Below are positions 36,272 to 42,942 of a stretch of 64,000 bases of DNA, piece after piece. A model generated the notes under the pieces. The model was not told where the DNA came from, made no database searches, and saw only the letters and a program-made list of their open reading frames with translations. Position numbers and translations under genes: made by a program. Position 1 is the first letter of the stretch, and every line of letters starts with the position of its first letter. The DNA comes from Aliiroseovarius subalbicans (lineage in GTDB: Bacteria; Pseudomonadota; Alphaproteobacteria; Rhodobacterales; Rhodobacteraceae), in assembly GCF_022678625.1 (NCBI RefSeq), contig NZ_JALBYQ010000001.1, forward strand, positions 868,001 through 932,000, given 5' to 3'.

Positions 36272-36574
36272 ATGAGCGGACCCCGTAAACAGACCGGCTT
36301 TGGCGGCGTGATCTTCTTCGTGGTGATCGTCGGACTTGGGCTCTATTTCACCTTTGCGTCGGTGCAGGGCGACTATGGCCTGTTCCGTCGGGTGCAGATC
36401 AATGCTGAGGCCGATCTGCTTGAGGTCGAGCGCGACAAGCTGGCAGCCCAGATCGCCGCGCTGTCGAACAAGACCCTGCGCCTGTCAGACGATTACCTGG
36501 ACCTGGACCTGCTGGACCAGCAAGCCCGCGAAGTTTTGGGTCTGGTACGCAGCGACGAAGTCGTGCTGCGCTAA
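36272..36574 (+). CDS. ftsB: Septum formation initiator, FtsB/DivIC family
   Basis: A 100-residue bitopic division protein. It has a short cytoplasmic N-end, a membrane helix at about residues 9-27 (GGVIFFVVIVGLGLYFTFASV), a periplasmic coiled coil (INAEADLLEVERDKLAAQIAAL) and the C-terminal LDLLDQQAREVLGL block typical of FtsB/DivIC. It bridges FtsQ and FtsL in the divisome. ATG 36272 has GAGG upstream; GTG 36257 is less likely. It sits directly before the pdh operon, as in many alphaproteobacteria. Confidence 0.9.
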   Translation: MSGPRKQTGFGGVIFFVVIVGLGLYFTFASVQGDYGLFRRVQINAEADLLEVERDKLAAQIAALSNKTLRLSDDYLDLDLLDQQAREVLGLVRSDEVVLR

Positions 36575-36676
36575 GCTTTCCCCCATCAATTAACCACGAT
36601 TGCGCAGGCTGCATAGCAGCCCGTCATGACGTTTGGTAAATTTCCGTCGAAATTCGCGGCGATCTCCTGTATATAC

Positions 36677-36694
36677 TAGTTTAATACTAAACTA
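36677..36694. promoter_or_regulatory. Inverted repeat upstream of pdhA, candidate operator
   Basis: TAGTTTA and its exact reverse complement TAAACTA are separated by ATAC, 39 bp before the pdhA ATG, and they overlap the end of a TATACT box at 36672 that could be a -10 element. AT-rich in an otherwise GC-rich region. A repressor binding here would block the pdh promoter; the regulator is unknown. Confidence 0.45.
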
Positions 36695-36733
36695 TCCCCC
36701 GGCAAAGGCCGGACCGGAACAGGAGGACGCTTC

Positions 36734-37723
36734 ATGGCCGCCCGCAAAAGCGCCAAGAAAACAAACACTTCCAAGGAAGAGCTACTCACGTTCTATCGTG
36801 AAATGCTGTTGATCCGTCGATTCGAAGAAAAGGCCGGCCAGCTGTATGGCATGGGCCTGATCGGCGGCTTCTGCCACCTCTATATCGGTCAGGAGGCCGT
36901 CGTCGTCGGCCTGGAGGCTGCCACGAAGGAAGGCGACAAGCGTCTGACCTCGTATCGCGACCACGGCCACATGTTGGCCTGTGGCATGGACCCCAAGGGC
37001 GTGATGGCCGAACTGACGGGGCGCGAGGGCGGTTATTCGCGCGGCAAGGGCGGCTCGATGCACATGTTCAGCTCGGACAAGCATTTCTATGGCGGCCACG
37101 GCATCGTCGGGGCACAGGTGCCGATCGGCGCGGGCCTTGCGTTTTCCGACAAATACAAGGGCAACGACAACGTGACCTTTGCCTATTTCGGCGACGGGGC
37201 TGCGAACCAGGGTCAGGTCTATGAGACCTTCAACATGGCGTCGCTGTGGGACCTTCCAGTCATTTTTGTCATCGAAAACAACCACTACGCCATGGGCACC
37301 GCGATGACGCGCTCCAGCTCGACCCCCGACATGTACACGCGCGGCGCCGCGTTCAACATTCCCGGAGAAGCGGTCGACGGCATGGATGTGCTGGCGGTGA
37401 AAGACGCCAGCGAACGCGCGCTGGCCCACTGCCGCGCCGGCAAGGGGCCGTATATCCTTGAGATGAAGACCTATCGCTACCGCGGCCATTCGATGTCGGA
37501 CCCGGCCAAGTACCGGACCCGCGAAGAGGTGCAGAAGATGCGCGAAGAGCGTGATGCGATCGAACATGTGCGCGTGATGCTGCTGGACGGCAAACATGCG
37601 AGCGAGGACGAGCTGAAGGCGATTGACAAAGAGATCAAGGCGGTCGTGAACGAAGCTGCCGAGTTCTCGAAAGAGAGTTCCGAGCCCGCGTTGGACGAGC
37701 TCTGGACCGATATCTACGCATAA
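36734..37723 (+). CDS. pdhA: Pyruvate dehydrogenase E1 component, alpha subunit
   Basis: 329 residues. With PdhB it forms the thiamine-diphosphate E1 that decarboxylates pyruvate and acetylates lipoyl-E2. Visible are the phosphorylation-loop-like YRDHGHMLACGMD, the GKGGSMHMFS segment and the ThDP motif GDGAANQGQVYETFNMASLW with VIFVIENNHYAMGT, followed by YRYRGHSMSDPAKYR. The ATG has AGGAGG upstream. First gene of pdhA-pdhB-pdhC; the E3 gene is not adjacent. Confidence 0.97.
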   Translation: MAARKSAKKTNTSKEELLTFYREMLLIRRFEEKAGQLYGMGLIGGFCHLYIGQEAVVVGLEAATKEGDKRLTSYRDHGHMLACGMDPKGVMAELTGREGGYSRGKGGSMHMFSSDKHFYGGHGIVGAQVPIGAGLAFSDKYKGNDNVTFAYFGDGAANQGQVYETFNMASLWDLPVIFVIENNHYAMGTAMTRSSSTPDMYTRGAAFNIPGEAVDGMDVLAVKDASERALAHCRAGKGPYILEMKTYRYRGHSMSDPAKYRTREEVQKMREERDAIEHVRVMLLDGKHASEDELKAIDKEIKAVVNEAAEFSKESSEPALDELWTDIYA

Positions 37724-37750
37724 GCCCCTGGACAGATTGGAGAAAACAAA

Positions 37751-39106
37751 ATGGCGACAGAAATTTTGATGCCCGCACTGTCCCCCACGATGGAGGAAGG
37801 GACGCTTGCGAAATGGCTGGTCAATGAGGGCGACACGGTGTCGTCCGGTGACATTCTGGCTGAAATCGAGACCGACAAGGCAACGATGGAGTTCGAAGCG
37901 GTCGACGAAGGCGTGATAGGCAAGATCCTGATCGCCGACGGCACCGAAGGCGTGAAGGTGAACACCGCGATTGCAGTGCTGCTGGAAGAAGGCGAAAGCG
38001 CCGATGCGCTGCCCGAAGCCGCCACCCCTGCCGCCCCCGCCCCCACCGCCGAGGCCCCGGCCGCCGCAGCTGCACCCGTCACCCCGGTTGTGCCGGATGC
38101 GCCGGATTACCCGGCCGGGACCGAGATGAAATCGACCACGGTGCGCGAAGCCCTTCGCGACGCGATGGCCGAGGAAATGCGCAGCGATGACGCGGTGTTC
38201 CTGATGGGCGAAGAGGTTGCCGAGTATCAGGGCGCCTACAAGGTCAGCCAGGGTCTGCTGGACGAATTCGGCGCGCGCCGCGTGATCGACACGCCGATTA
38301 CCGAACATGGCTTTACCGGGCTTGCCTCGGGGGCTGCGATGGGGGGACTGCGCCCGGTGGTCGAGTTCATGACCTTCAACTTCGCGATGCAGGCAATCGA
38401 CCACATCATCAACACCGCCGCCAAGACGCGGTACATGTCGGGCGGCCAGATGTCCTGCCCGATCGTGTTCCGGGGCGCCAACGGGGCCGCAGCCCGCGTT
38501 GCCGCGCAGCACAGCCAGGATTACGCATCCTGGTATGCGCAGGTGCCCGGCCTGCATGTCGCCATGCCTTATTCGGCGGCGGATGCGAAAGGTCTGCTGA
38601 AAACCGCGATCCGCGACGACAACCCGGTCGTGTTCTTGGAAAACGAGCTGCTGTATGGCAGCGCCTTTGATGTGCCGGTTCTGGATGATTTCACCATCCC
38701 CTTCGGCAAGGCGCGGATCTGGCGCGAGGGCACGGATGTGACCATCGTCAGCTTCGGCATCGGCATGAAATACGCGCTGGAGGCTGCCGACGCGCTGGCC
38801 GAGGACGGCATTTCCGCCGAAGTCATCGACCTGCGCACCCTGCGCCCGATGGACACCGGCACGGTGATCCGCTCGGTGATGAAAACCAACCGCTGCGTGA
38901 CGGTCGAAGAAGGCTGGCCGGTGGTCTCGATCGGCGGCCATATCTCGGCCACGCTGATGCAGGAGGCGTTTGATTACCTCGACGCGCCGGTGATCAACTG
39001 CACCGGCAAGGACGTGCCAATGCCCTATGCGGCGAACCTGGAAAAACTGGCGCTGGTGACCACGAAAGAGGTCATCGACGCCGTGAAATCCGTGACCTAC
39101 CGGTAA
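37751..39106 (+). CDS. pdhB: Pyruvate dehydrogenase E1 beta subunit with N-terminal lipoyl domain
   Basis: 451 residues. Residues 1-80 are a biotinyl-lipoyl domain with the lipoylation lysine in [17 protein letters not shown], then an Ala/Pro-rich swinging linker (about 85-118), then the E1 beta fold ([48 protein letters not shown]). A lipoyl domain on E1 beta in addition to E2 is an alphaproteobacterial trait. It starts 27 bp after pdhA, and pdhC follows 12 bp later. Confidence 0.97.
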   Translation: MATEILMPALSPTMEEGTLAKWLVNEGDTVSSGDILAEIETDKATMEFEAVDEGVIGKILIADGTEGVKVNTAIAVLLEEGESADALPEAATPAAPAPTAEAPAAAAAPVTPVVPDAPDYPAGTEMKSTTVREALRDAMAEEMRSDDAVFLMGEEVAEYQGAYKVSQGLLDEFGARRVIDTPITEHGFTGLASGAAMGGLRPVVEFMTFNFAMQAIDHIINTAAKTRYMSGGQMSCPIVFRGANGAAARVAAQHSQDYASWYAQVPGLHVAMPYSAADAKGLLKTAIRDDNPVVFLENELLYGSAFDVPVLDDFTIPFGKARIWREGTDVTIVSFGIGMKYALEAADALAEDGISAEVIDLRTLRPMDTGTVIRSVMKTNRCVTVEEGWPVVSIGGHISATLMQEAFDYLDAPVINCTGKDVPMPYAANLEKLALVTTKEVIDAVKSVTYR

Positions 39107-39118
39107 GGAGACAGACAA

Positions 39119-40426
39119 ATGGCTACCGAAATTCTGATGCCCGCCCTGTCCCCGACGATGGAGGAAGGTACGCTGGCAAAATGGCTGGTCAAGGAAGGCG
39201 ACACCGTGTCGTCGGGCGACCTGCTGGCCGAGATCGAGACCGACAAGGCGACGATGGAGTTCGAAGCGGTCGATGATGGTGTGATCGGCAAGATCCTGGT
39301 CGCCGACGGCACCGAAGCGGTGAAGGTGAACACTCCAATCGCGGTGCTGCTGGAAGACGGCGAAAGCGCCGATGACATAGCGGTCAGCGCACCTGCGGCC
39401 TCTGCCGCAGCGGCGAAAGAGGCGGCCCCTGCAGGGGGCTCCGATGCCGCCGCACCCGTGGCTGCGCCTGCACCCGCAGCCGCGCAATCCGCTGATGGTA
39501 CACGCATTTTCGCCTCACCTCTGGCGCGGCGCATTGCTGCTGATAAGGGGCTGGACCTGGCCCAGATCACCGGCTCCGGCCCGCGTGGGCGGATCGTGAA
39601 GGCCGATGTCGAAGGCGCCACGGCCACCGCCCCTGCCCCGGCTGCCGCCGCCGCAGCGTCCCCCGCAGCGGCCGCGACTGCGCCCGCCCCCACCGGTCCC
39701 TCGGCCGACATGGTGGCGCGCATGTATGACGGGCGCGATTATGACGAGGTCAGCCTGGACGGCATGCGCAAGACCATCGCCGCGCGCCTGTCCGAGGCCA
39801 AGCAGACCATCCCGCATTTCTATCTGCGCCGCGACATCCAGTTGGATGCGCTGTTGGCTTTCCGCAGCCAGTTGAACAAGCAGCTGGAGGCACGCGGGGT
39901 GAAACTGTCGGTCAATGATTTCATCATCAAGGCCTGCGCGATTGCGCTGCAACAACATCCCACCGCCAACGCGGTCTGGGCCGGGGATCGGGTGCTGCAG
40001 ATGAAAGCTTCGGACGTGGCCGTGGCCGTCGCGATCGAAGGCGGGCTGTTCACGCCCGTGCTACAGGACGCCGAGATGAAGTCGCTGTCGGCTTTGTCTG
40101 CCGAGATGAAGGACCTTGCCGCCCGCGCCCGCGAGCGTAAGCTTGCGCCGCATGAATATCAGGGTGGCGCCTTCGCGATTTCCAATCTGGGCATGTATGG
40201 CATCGACAATTTCGACGCTATCGTGAACCCGCCCCACGCCGGTATTCTGGCCGTGGGTGCAGGGGTCAAAAAGCCCGTGGTGAATGCCGAGGGCGAATTG
40301 GCCGTGGCGACCGTGATGTCGGTCACCATGTCCGTCGATCATCGGGTGATCGATGGGGCGCTTGGCGCCGATCTTTTGAACGCGATCAAGGACAACCTTG
40401 AAAACCCGATGACCATGCTGGCCTGA
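39119..40426 (+). CDS. pdhC: Dihydrolipoamide acetyltransferase (E2 of pyruvate dehydrogenase)
   Basis: 435 residues. It has a single lipoyl domain ([17 protein letters not shown]) nearly identical to that of PdhB, an Ala/Pro linker, a peripheral subunit-binding domain ([33 protein letters not shown]) for docking E1 and E3, another Ala/Pro linker, and the acetyltransferase core ending in [17 protein letters not shown], with the catalytic His in DHRVIDG. It transfers acetyl to CoA and forms the complex core. A strong terminator follows. Confidence 0.97.
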   Translation: MATEILMPALSPTMEEGTLAKWLVKEGDTVSSGDLLAEIETDKATMEFEAVDDGVIGKILVADGTEAVKVNTPIAVLLEDGESADDIAVSAPAASAAAAKEAAPAGGSDAAAPVAAPAPAAAQSADGTRIFASPLARRIAADKGLDLAQITGSGPRGRIVKADVEGATATAPAPAAAAAASPAAAATAPAPTGPSADMVARMYDGRDYDEVSLDGMRKTIAARLSEAKQTIPHFYLRRDIQLDALLAFRSQLNKQLEARGVKLSVNDFIIKACAIALQQHPTANAVWAGDRVLQMKASDVAVAVAIEGGLFTPVLQDAEMKSLSALSAEMKDLAARARERKLAPHEYQGGAFAISNLGMYGIDNFDAIVNPPHAGILAVGAGVKKPVVNAEGELAVATVMSVTMSVDHRVIDGALGADLLNAIKDNLENPMTMLA

Positions 40427-40447
40427 CCGGTACGCAGATCAAACAAG

Positions 40448-40476
40448 AGGCCCCGGCACAAGTCCGGGGCCTTTTT
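40448..40476 (+). terminator. Intrinsic terminator of the pdh operon
   Basis: AGGCCCCGG, a seven-base loop, then CCGGGGCCT running into five T. It lies 22 bp after pdhC and just before the stop of the converging heme-protein gene. Confidence 0.92.
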
Positions 40477-40480
40477 CGTT

Positions 40481-41047
40481 TCAGTCCAACACTTTGGACA
40501 GGGTGAACACGCCACGCATTTCACCCATCGCGAAACCACGTGCCATGTCTTCAGGGTAAAGCTCGGCCAGTTTTGCCACCACAGGCGCGGCCACTTCGTC
40601 ACCGCCATGGCAGTTCACGCAAAGCTGCCCGGTCGGGATCGCCTTTACAAGGTGGAACACCTGTTTGCCGTCTTCCTCGACGATCTCGGCCTTGACTAGG
40701 TCATCCGCCTTTTCACCAGCGGCCTCGCGGGCCAAGAAGCCTTCGATTGCCGCCGCCGTATAGGCATCCGGCGCATTGTCCGGATTTCGCAGCTTGTGGC
40801 TGGAGCGTCCCACTGACCAGCCGCTGTCAGCCGACAACGCGGCGGCGATTTCCGGGGCACGGGTGTTGCAGACGCTGATCGCCTTGGGGGCACCCCCTTC
40901 GGCCACGGCCTGCATCAATTCATTCTTCAGCGTGCCGCCAAAGGTCATCATCAGCGCCTTGCCCTCTTCGAGCAAGGCTGCTTTGTCCGCTGCCGTCGCA
41001 GGCAGGGCCAGCGCGATCAGAGCCGCGCTCAGAGCCATCTTCTTCAT
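40481..41047 (-). CDS. Exported DUF3365 (Tll0287-like) c-heme protein
   Basis: 188 residues with a Sec signal peptide (MKKMALSAALIALALPATAA). The mature domain belongs to the DUF3365/Tll0287-like family of PAS-like heme proteins. A single c-type heme site, CVNCHGG, lies near residue 146, with an ISVCNTRAPEIAAAL block before it. It is probably a periplasmic redox or gas sensor, or a small electron carrier. ATG 41047 has GGGAGG directly upstream; the longer frame is not coding. It converges on pdhC. Confidence 0.87.
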   Translation of the reverse strand: MKKMALSAALIALALPATAADKAALLEEGKALMMTFGGTLKNELMQAVAEGGAPKAISVCNTRAPEIAAALSADSGWSVGRSSHKLRNPDNAPDAYTAAAIEGFLAREAAGEKADDLVKAEIVEEDGKQVFHLVKAIPTGQLCVNCHGGDEVAAPVVAKLAELYPEDMARGFAMGEMRGVFTLSKVLD

Positions 41048-41210
41048 GTATCCTCCCGTTCGTTGCCGTCTGTTCGCGCAGCCCCATGCTGGCACGACAG
41101 CGTCCATCTCGGAAGGAAAAACATCCAGACATTCAAATATTGGCGGATTTGACCCGCCAACACACCGCCCGCCCAACCGGCGGGAGGGGCTGCCCAGACC
41201 CCTGGGGGGA

Positions 41211-41279
41211 TCAGGCCGCAACGACCGCCAGAAACAACGCCGAGAAGGCCAGAACGGCAGCAATCCAAATCTGTTTCAT
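41211..41279 (-). CDS. Candidate 22-residue membrane microprotein
   Basis: ATG with CAGGAG eight bases upstream, then 22 codons giving one hydrophobic helix (MKQIWIAAVLAFSALFLAVV followed by AA) and a TGA stop. The composition, Met-Lys start and single membrane span are like known bacterial membrane microproteins such as CydX-type subunits, though no specific family can be claimed at this length. It lies between cysE and the heme-protein gene on their strand. Confidence 0.42.
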   Translation of the reverse strand: MKQIWIAAVLAFSALFLAVVAA

Positions 41280-41353
41280 GGCGAAGACTCCTGATGTTTT
41301 CAGCACCGGGAACCTGTCACGTCAAACTGGAAAAAGCATTGACTAAGATCAAG

Positions 41354-42175
41354 TTAGACGCGGCTCTTCGTGCAGCCATCCAGGGTCTGGTCCATTTCAA
41401 CCGAAGGGTGCTCGCAGCCCGCCTCGCCCACAACCTTGGCCGGCACGCCGGCGACGGTCACGTGGGCCGGAATGTCCTTCAACACCACGGATCCTGCAGC
41501 GATCCGGGTGCAGCAGCCGACGCGGATGTTGCCAAGCACCTTGGCGCCCGCGCCAATCAAAACGCCGTCTTCGATCTTCGGATGACGGTCCTCATCTTCC
41601 TTGCCAGTGCCGCCCAAAGTGACGGAATGCAGCATCGAGACATTGTCGCCGACTACCGCTGTTTCACCGATAACGATGGAATGGGCGTGGTCGATCATGA
41701 TGCCCTTGCCGATGCGCGCGCCGGGGTGAATGTCGATGCCGTAAACCTCCGAGCACCGCATCTGGATGAAATAGGACAGATCCTTTCGCCCTACCCGCCA
41801 CAGGTGATGCGCCAGACGATAGGCCTGCATCGCCTGGAACCCTTTGAAATAAAGGATCGGCTGCAACATGCGGTGACACGCCGGGTCCCGGTCCACGATC
41901 GCGGCCAGATCGGCGCGCGCGGCCTCGGACAGGCAGGGATCAGCGGCATAGGCTTCATCCGCAATCTCGCGCAAAAGCACCATGCTCATTTCGTTCGAGC
42001 TGAGCTTGGCGGCGAAGCGATAAGACAGCGCCTTTTCCAGCGTTTTGTGGTGCAGCACACAAGCGCCGACCAGCCCCCCCAGAAGCGGCTCTTCGGCAAC
42101 GGCGGCCTTCGCCTCGTCGGTGATGCGGGCCCAAACAGGGTCCAGTTCGGTCAGATGTGCGCGTGCTTCGGCCAT
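41354..42175 (-). CDS. cysE: Serine O-acetyltransferase
   Basis: A 273-residue enzyme making O-acetylserine from serine and acetyl-CoA, the first step of cysteine synthesis. It has an N-terminal helical domain and a left-handed beta-helix of hexapeptide repeats. GIDIHPGARIGKGIMIDHAHSIVIGE carries the catalytic Asp/His, and HSVTLGGTGKEDEDRHPKIED the loop before GAGAKVLGNI. Length and motifs match the standard CysE. It sits next to the GTA flank, an arrangement I recall from other Rhodobacterales. Confidence 0.96.
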   Translation of the reverse strand: MAEARAHLTELDPVWARITDEAKAAVAEEPLLGGLVGACVLHHKTLEKALSYRFAAKLSSNEMSMVLLREIADEAYAADPCLSEAARADLAAIVDRDPACHRMLQPILYFKGFQAMQAYRLAHHLWRVGRKDLSYFIQMRCSEVYGIDIHPGARIGKGIMIDHAHSIVIGETAVVGDNVSMLHSVTLGGTGKEDEDRHPKIEDGVLIGAGAKVLGNIRVGCCTRIAAGSVVLKDIPAHVTVAGVPAKVVGEAGCEHPSVEMDQTLDGCTKSRV

Positions 42176-42244
42176 GCTGGCCTCCCTCTCATTGCCCGGC
42201 GGTCATACACCAGATAGGCTTCCATATCAAAATGGTAAGCCGTG

Positions 42245-42601
42245 ATGACAGGGATTTCCCGGATGAATGACGCGGATGTGAGACGGTTTCGCGATCGGCT
42301 GAGGGATGAACTGGCCGCACTGGAGACCGAAGACGCCTTGGGACAGGATGCGCAGAAGGTCGTGACGCTGGACCAACAATCGGTCGGGCGGCTGTCGCGC
42401 ATGGACGCGCTGCAAAGTCAGGCGATGGCCAAGGCCACGCAGGCGCGCCGCGCCACCCAGCGCATGCGAATCGCCGCAAGTTTCGCCCGGATGAACGACG
42501 GGGAATTCGGCTATTGCGTCGAATGCGGAGACGCGATTCCAGTCAAACGTCTGGAGTTGGACCCGACAATACCCACCTGCATCTCCTGCGCATCGGGCTA
42601 G
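42245..42601 (+). CDS. DksA/TraR-family zinc-finger protein
   Basis: 118 residues with an N-terminal coiled coil (residues about 10-70) and a C-terminal zinc finger, CVECGDAIPVKRLELDPTIPTCISC, the pattern of DksA/TraR proteins that enter the RNA polymerase secondary channel. It is shorter than E. coli DksA (151), like the many alphaproteobacterial DksA-like paralogues. The start could be ATG 42245 or ATG 42263 (MNDADVRRFRDRL). It is divergent from cysE and converges on the GTA remnant. The last base of its TAG stop begins a perfect palindrome. Confidence 0.85.
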   Translation: MTGISRMNDADVRRFRDRLRDELAALETEDALGQDAQKVVTLDQQSVGRLSRMDALQSQAMAKATQARRATQRMRIAASFARMNDGEFGYCVECGDAIPVKRLELDPTIPTCISCASG

Positions 42602-42650
42602 CTGGTTTTTCTAGAAAAACCAGCAAGTCTCGAATTTTCTAGAAAATTCG
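42601..42650. terminator. Twin palindromes at the convergent gene ends
   Basis: Two perfect palindromes are separated by six bases: 24 bp at 42601-42624 (GCTGGTTTTTCT and its complement) and 20 bp at 42631-42650 (CGAATTTTCT and its complement). Both centre on TCTAGA. The first contains the last base of the DksA-like stop codon and the second contains the stop codon of the converging gene. Each arm supplies a T-run on either strand, so they probably act as a bidirectional terminator. Confidence 0.7.
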
Positions 42651-42941
42651 GCGCGCCGCCGTGTTTGACCGCGCCAGCAGCGCGTCAAACACCAACGCCA
42701 TGCAGGCGCAATACTCCGGATCGTCCAAAAAGGGTTCGCGCGCGCGCGGCCGCGCCATCGCCACCGCCATCAGGCTGCCATTTCCCCAGACCGGGTGGGC
42801 GCAACCTGTCTTGCGGCGGTAGCTGTCGGCGGCTTCAGCCTCAGCCAACATCCGGCGCATCAACCCGGCGCGGGCGGCGGTCTTGGCGTGCAAAAGTGCA
42901 CACCCCGCCGCCGCCACGTCGCCTGGCAGAACAGGACGCAT
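42639..42941 (-). CDS. Small conserved protein following GTA gp15
   Basis: 100 residues, predicted soluble, with a conserved-looking AGCALLHAKTAARAGLMRRML start and CAHPVWGNGSLMAVAM centre; two cysteine-containing segments but no catalytic motif. Its ATG follows the megatron stop by one base (TGACATG), so it is translated with the GTA genes. I recall a gene of this size after gp15 in other Rhodobacterales GTA clusters, but no function is known. Its stop codon lies inside a perfect palindrome. Confidence 0.7.
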   Translation of the reverse strand: MRPVLPGDVAAAGCALLHAKTAARAGLMRRMLAEAEAADSYRRKTGCAHPVWGNGSLMAVAMARPRAREPFLDDPEYCACMALVFDALLARSNTAARRIF

Positions 42942-42942
42942 G

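Noticed and set aside
36782-39487. A 901-codon open frame antisense to the pdh operon
   Set aside because: It is a GC-bias shadow of pdhA, pdhB and pdhC, whose protein families are certain. The antisense product is Arg/His-rich and without domains.
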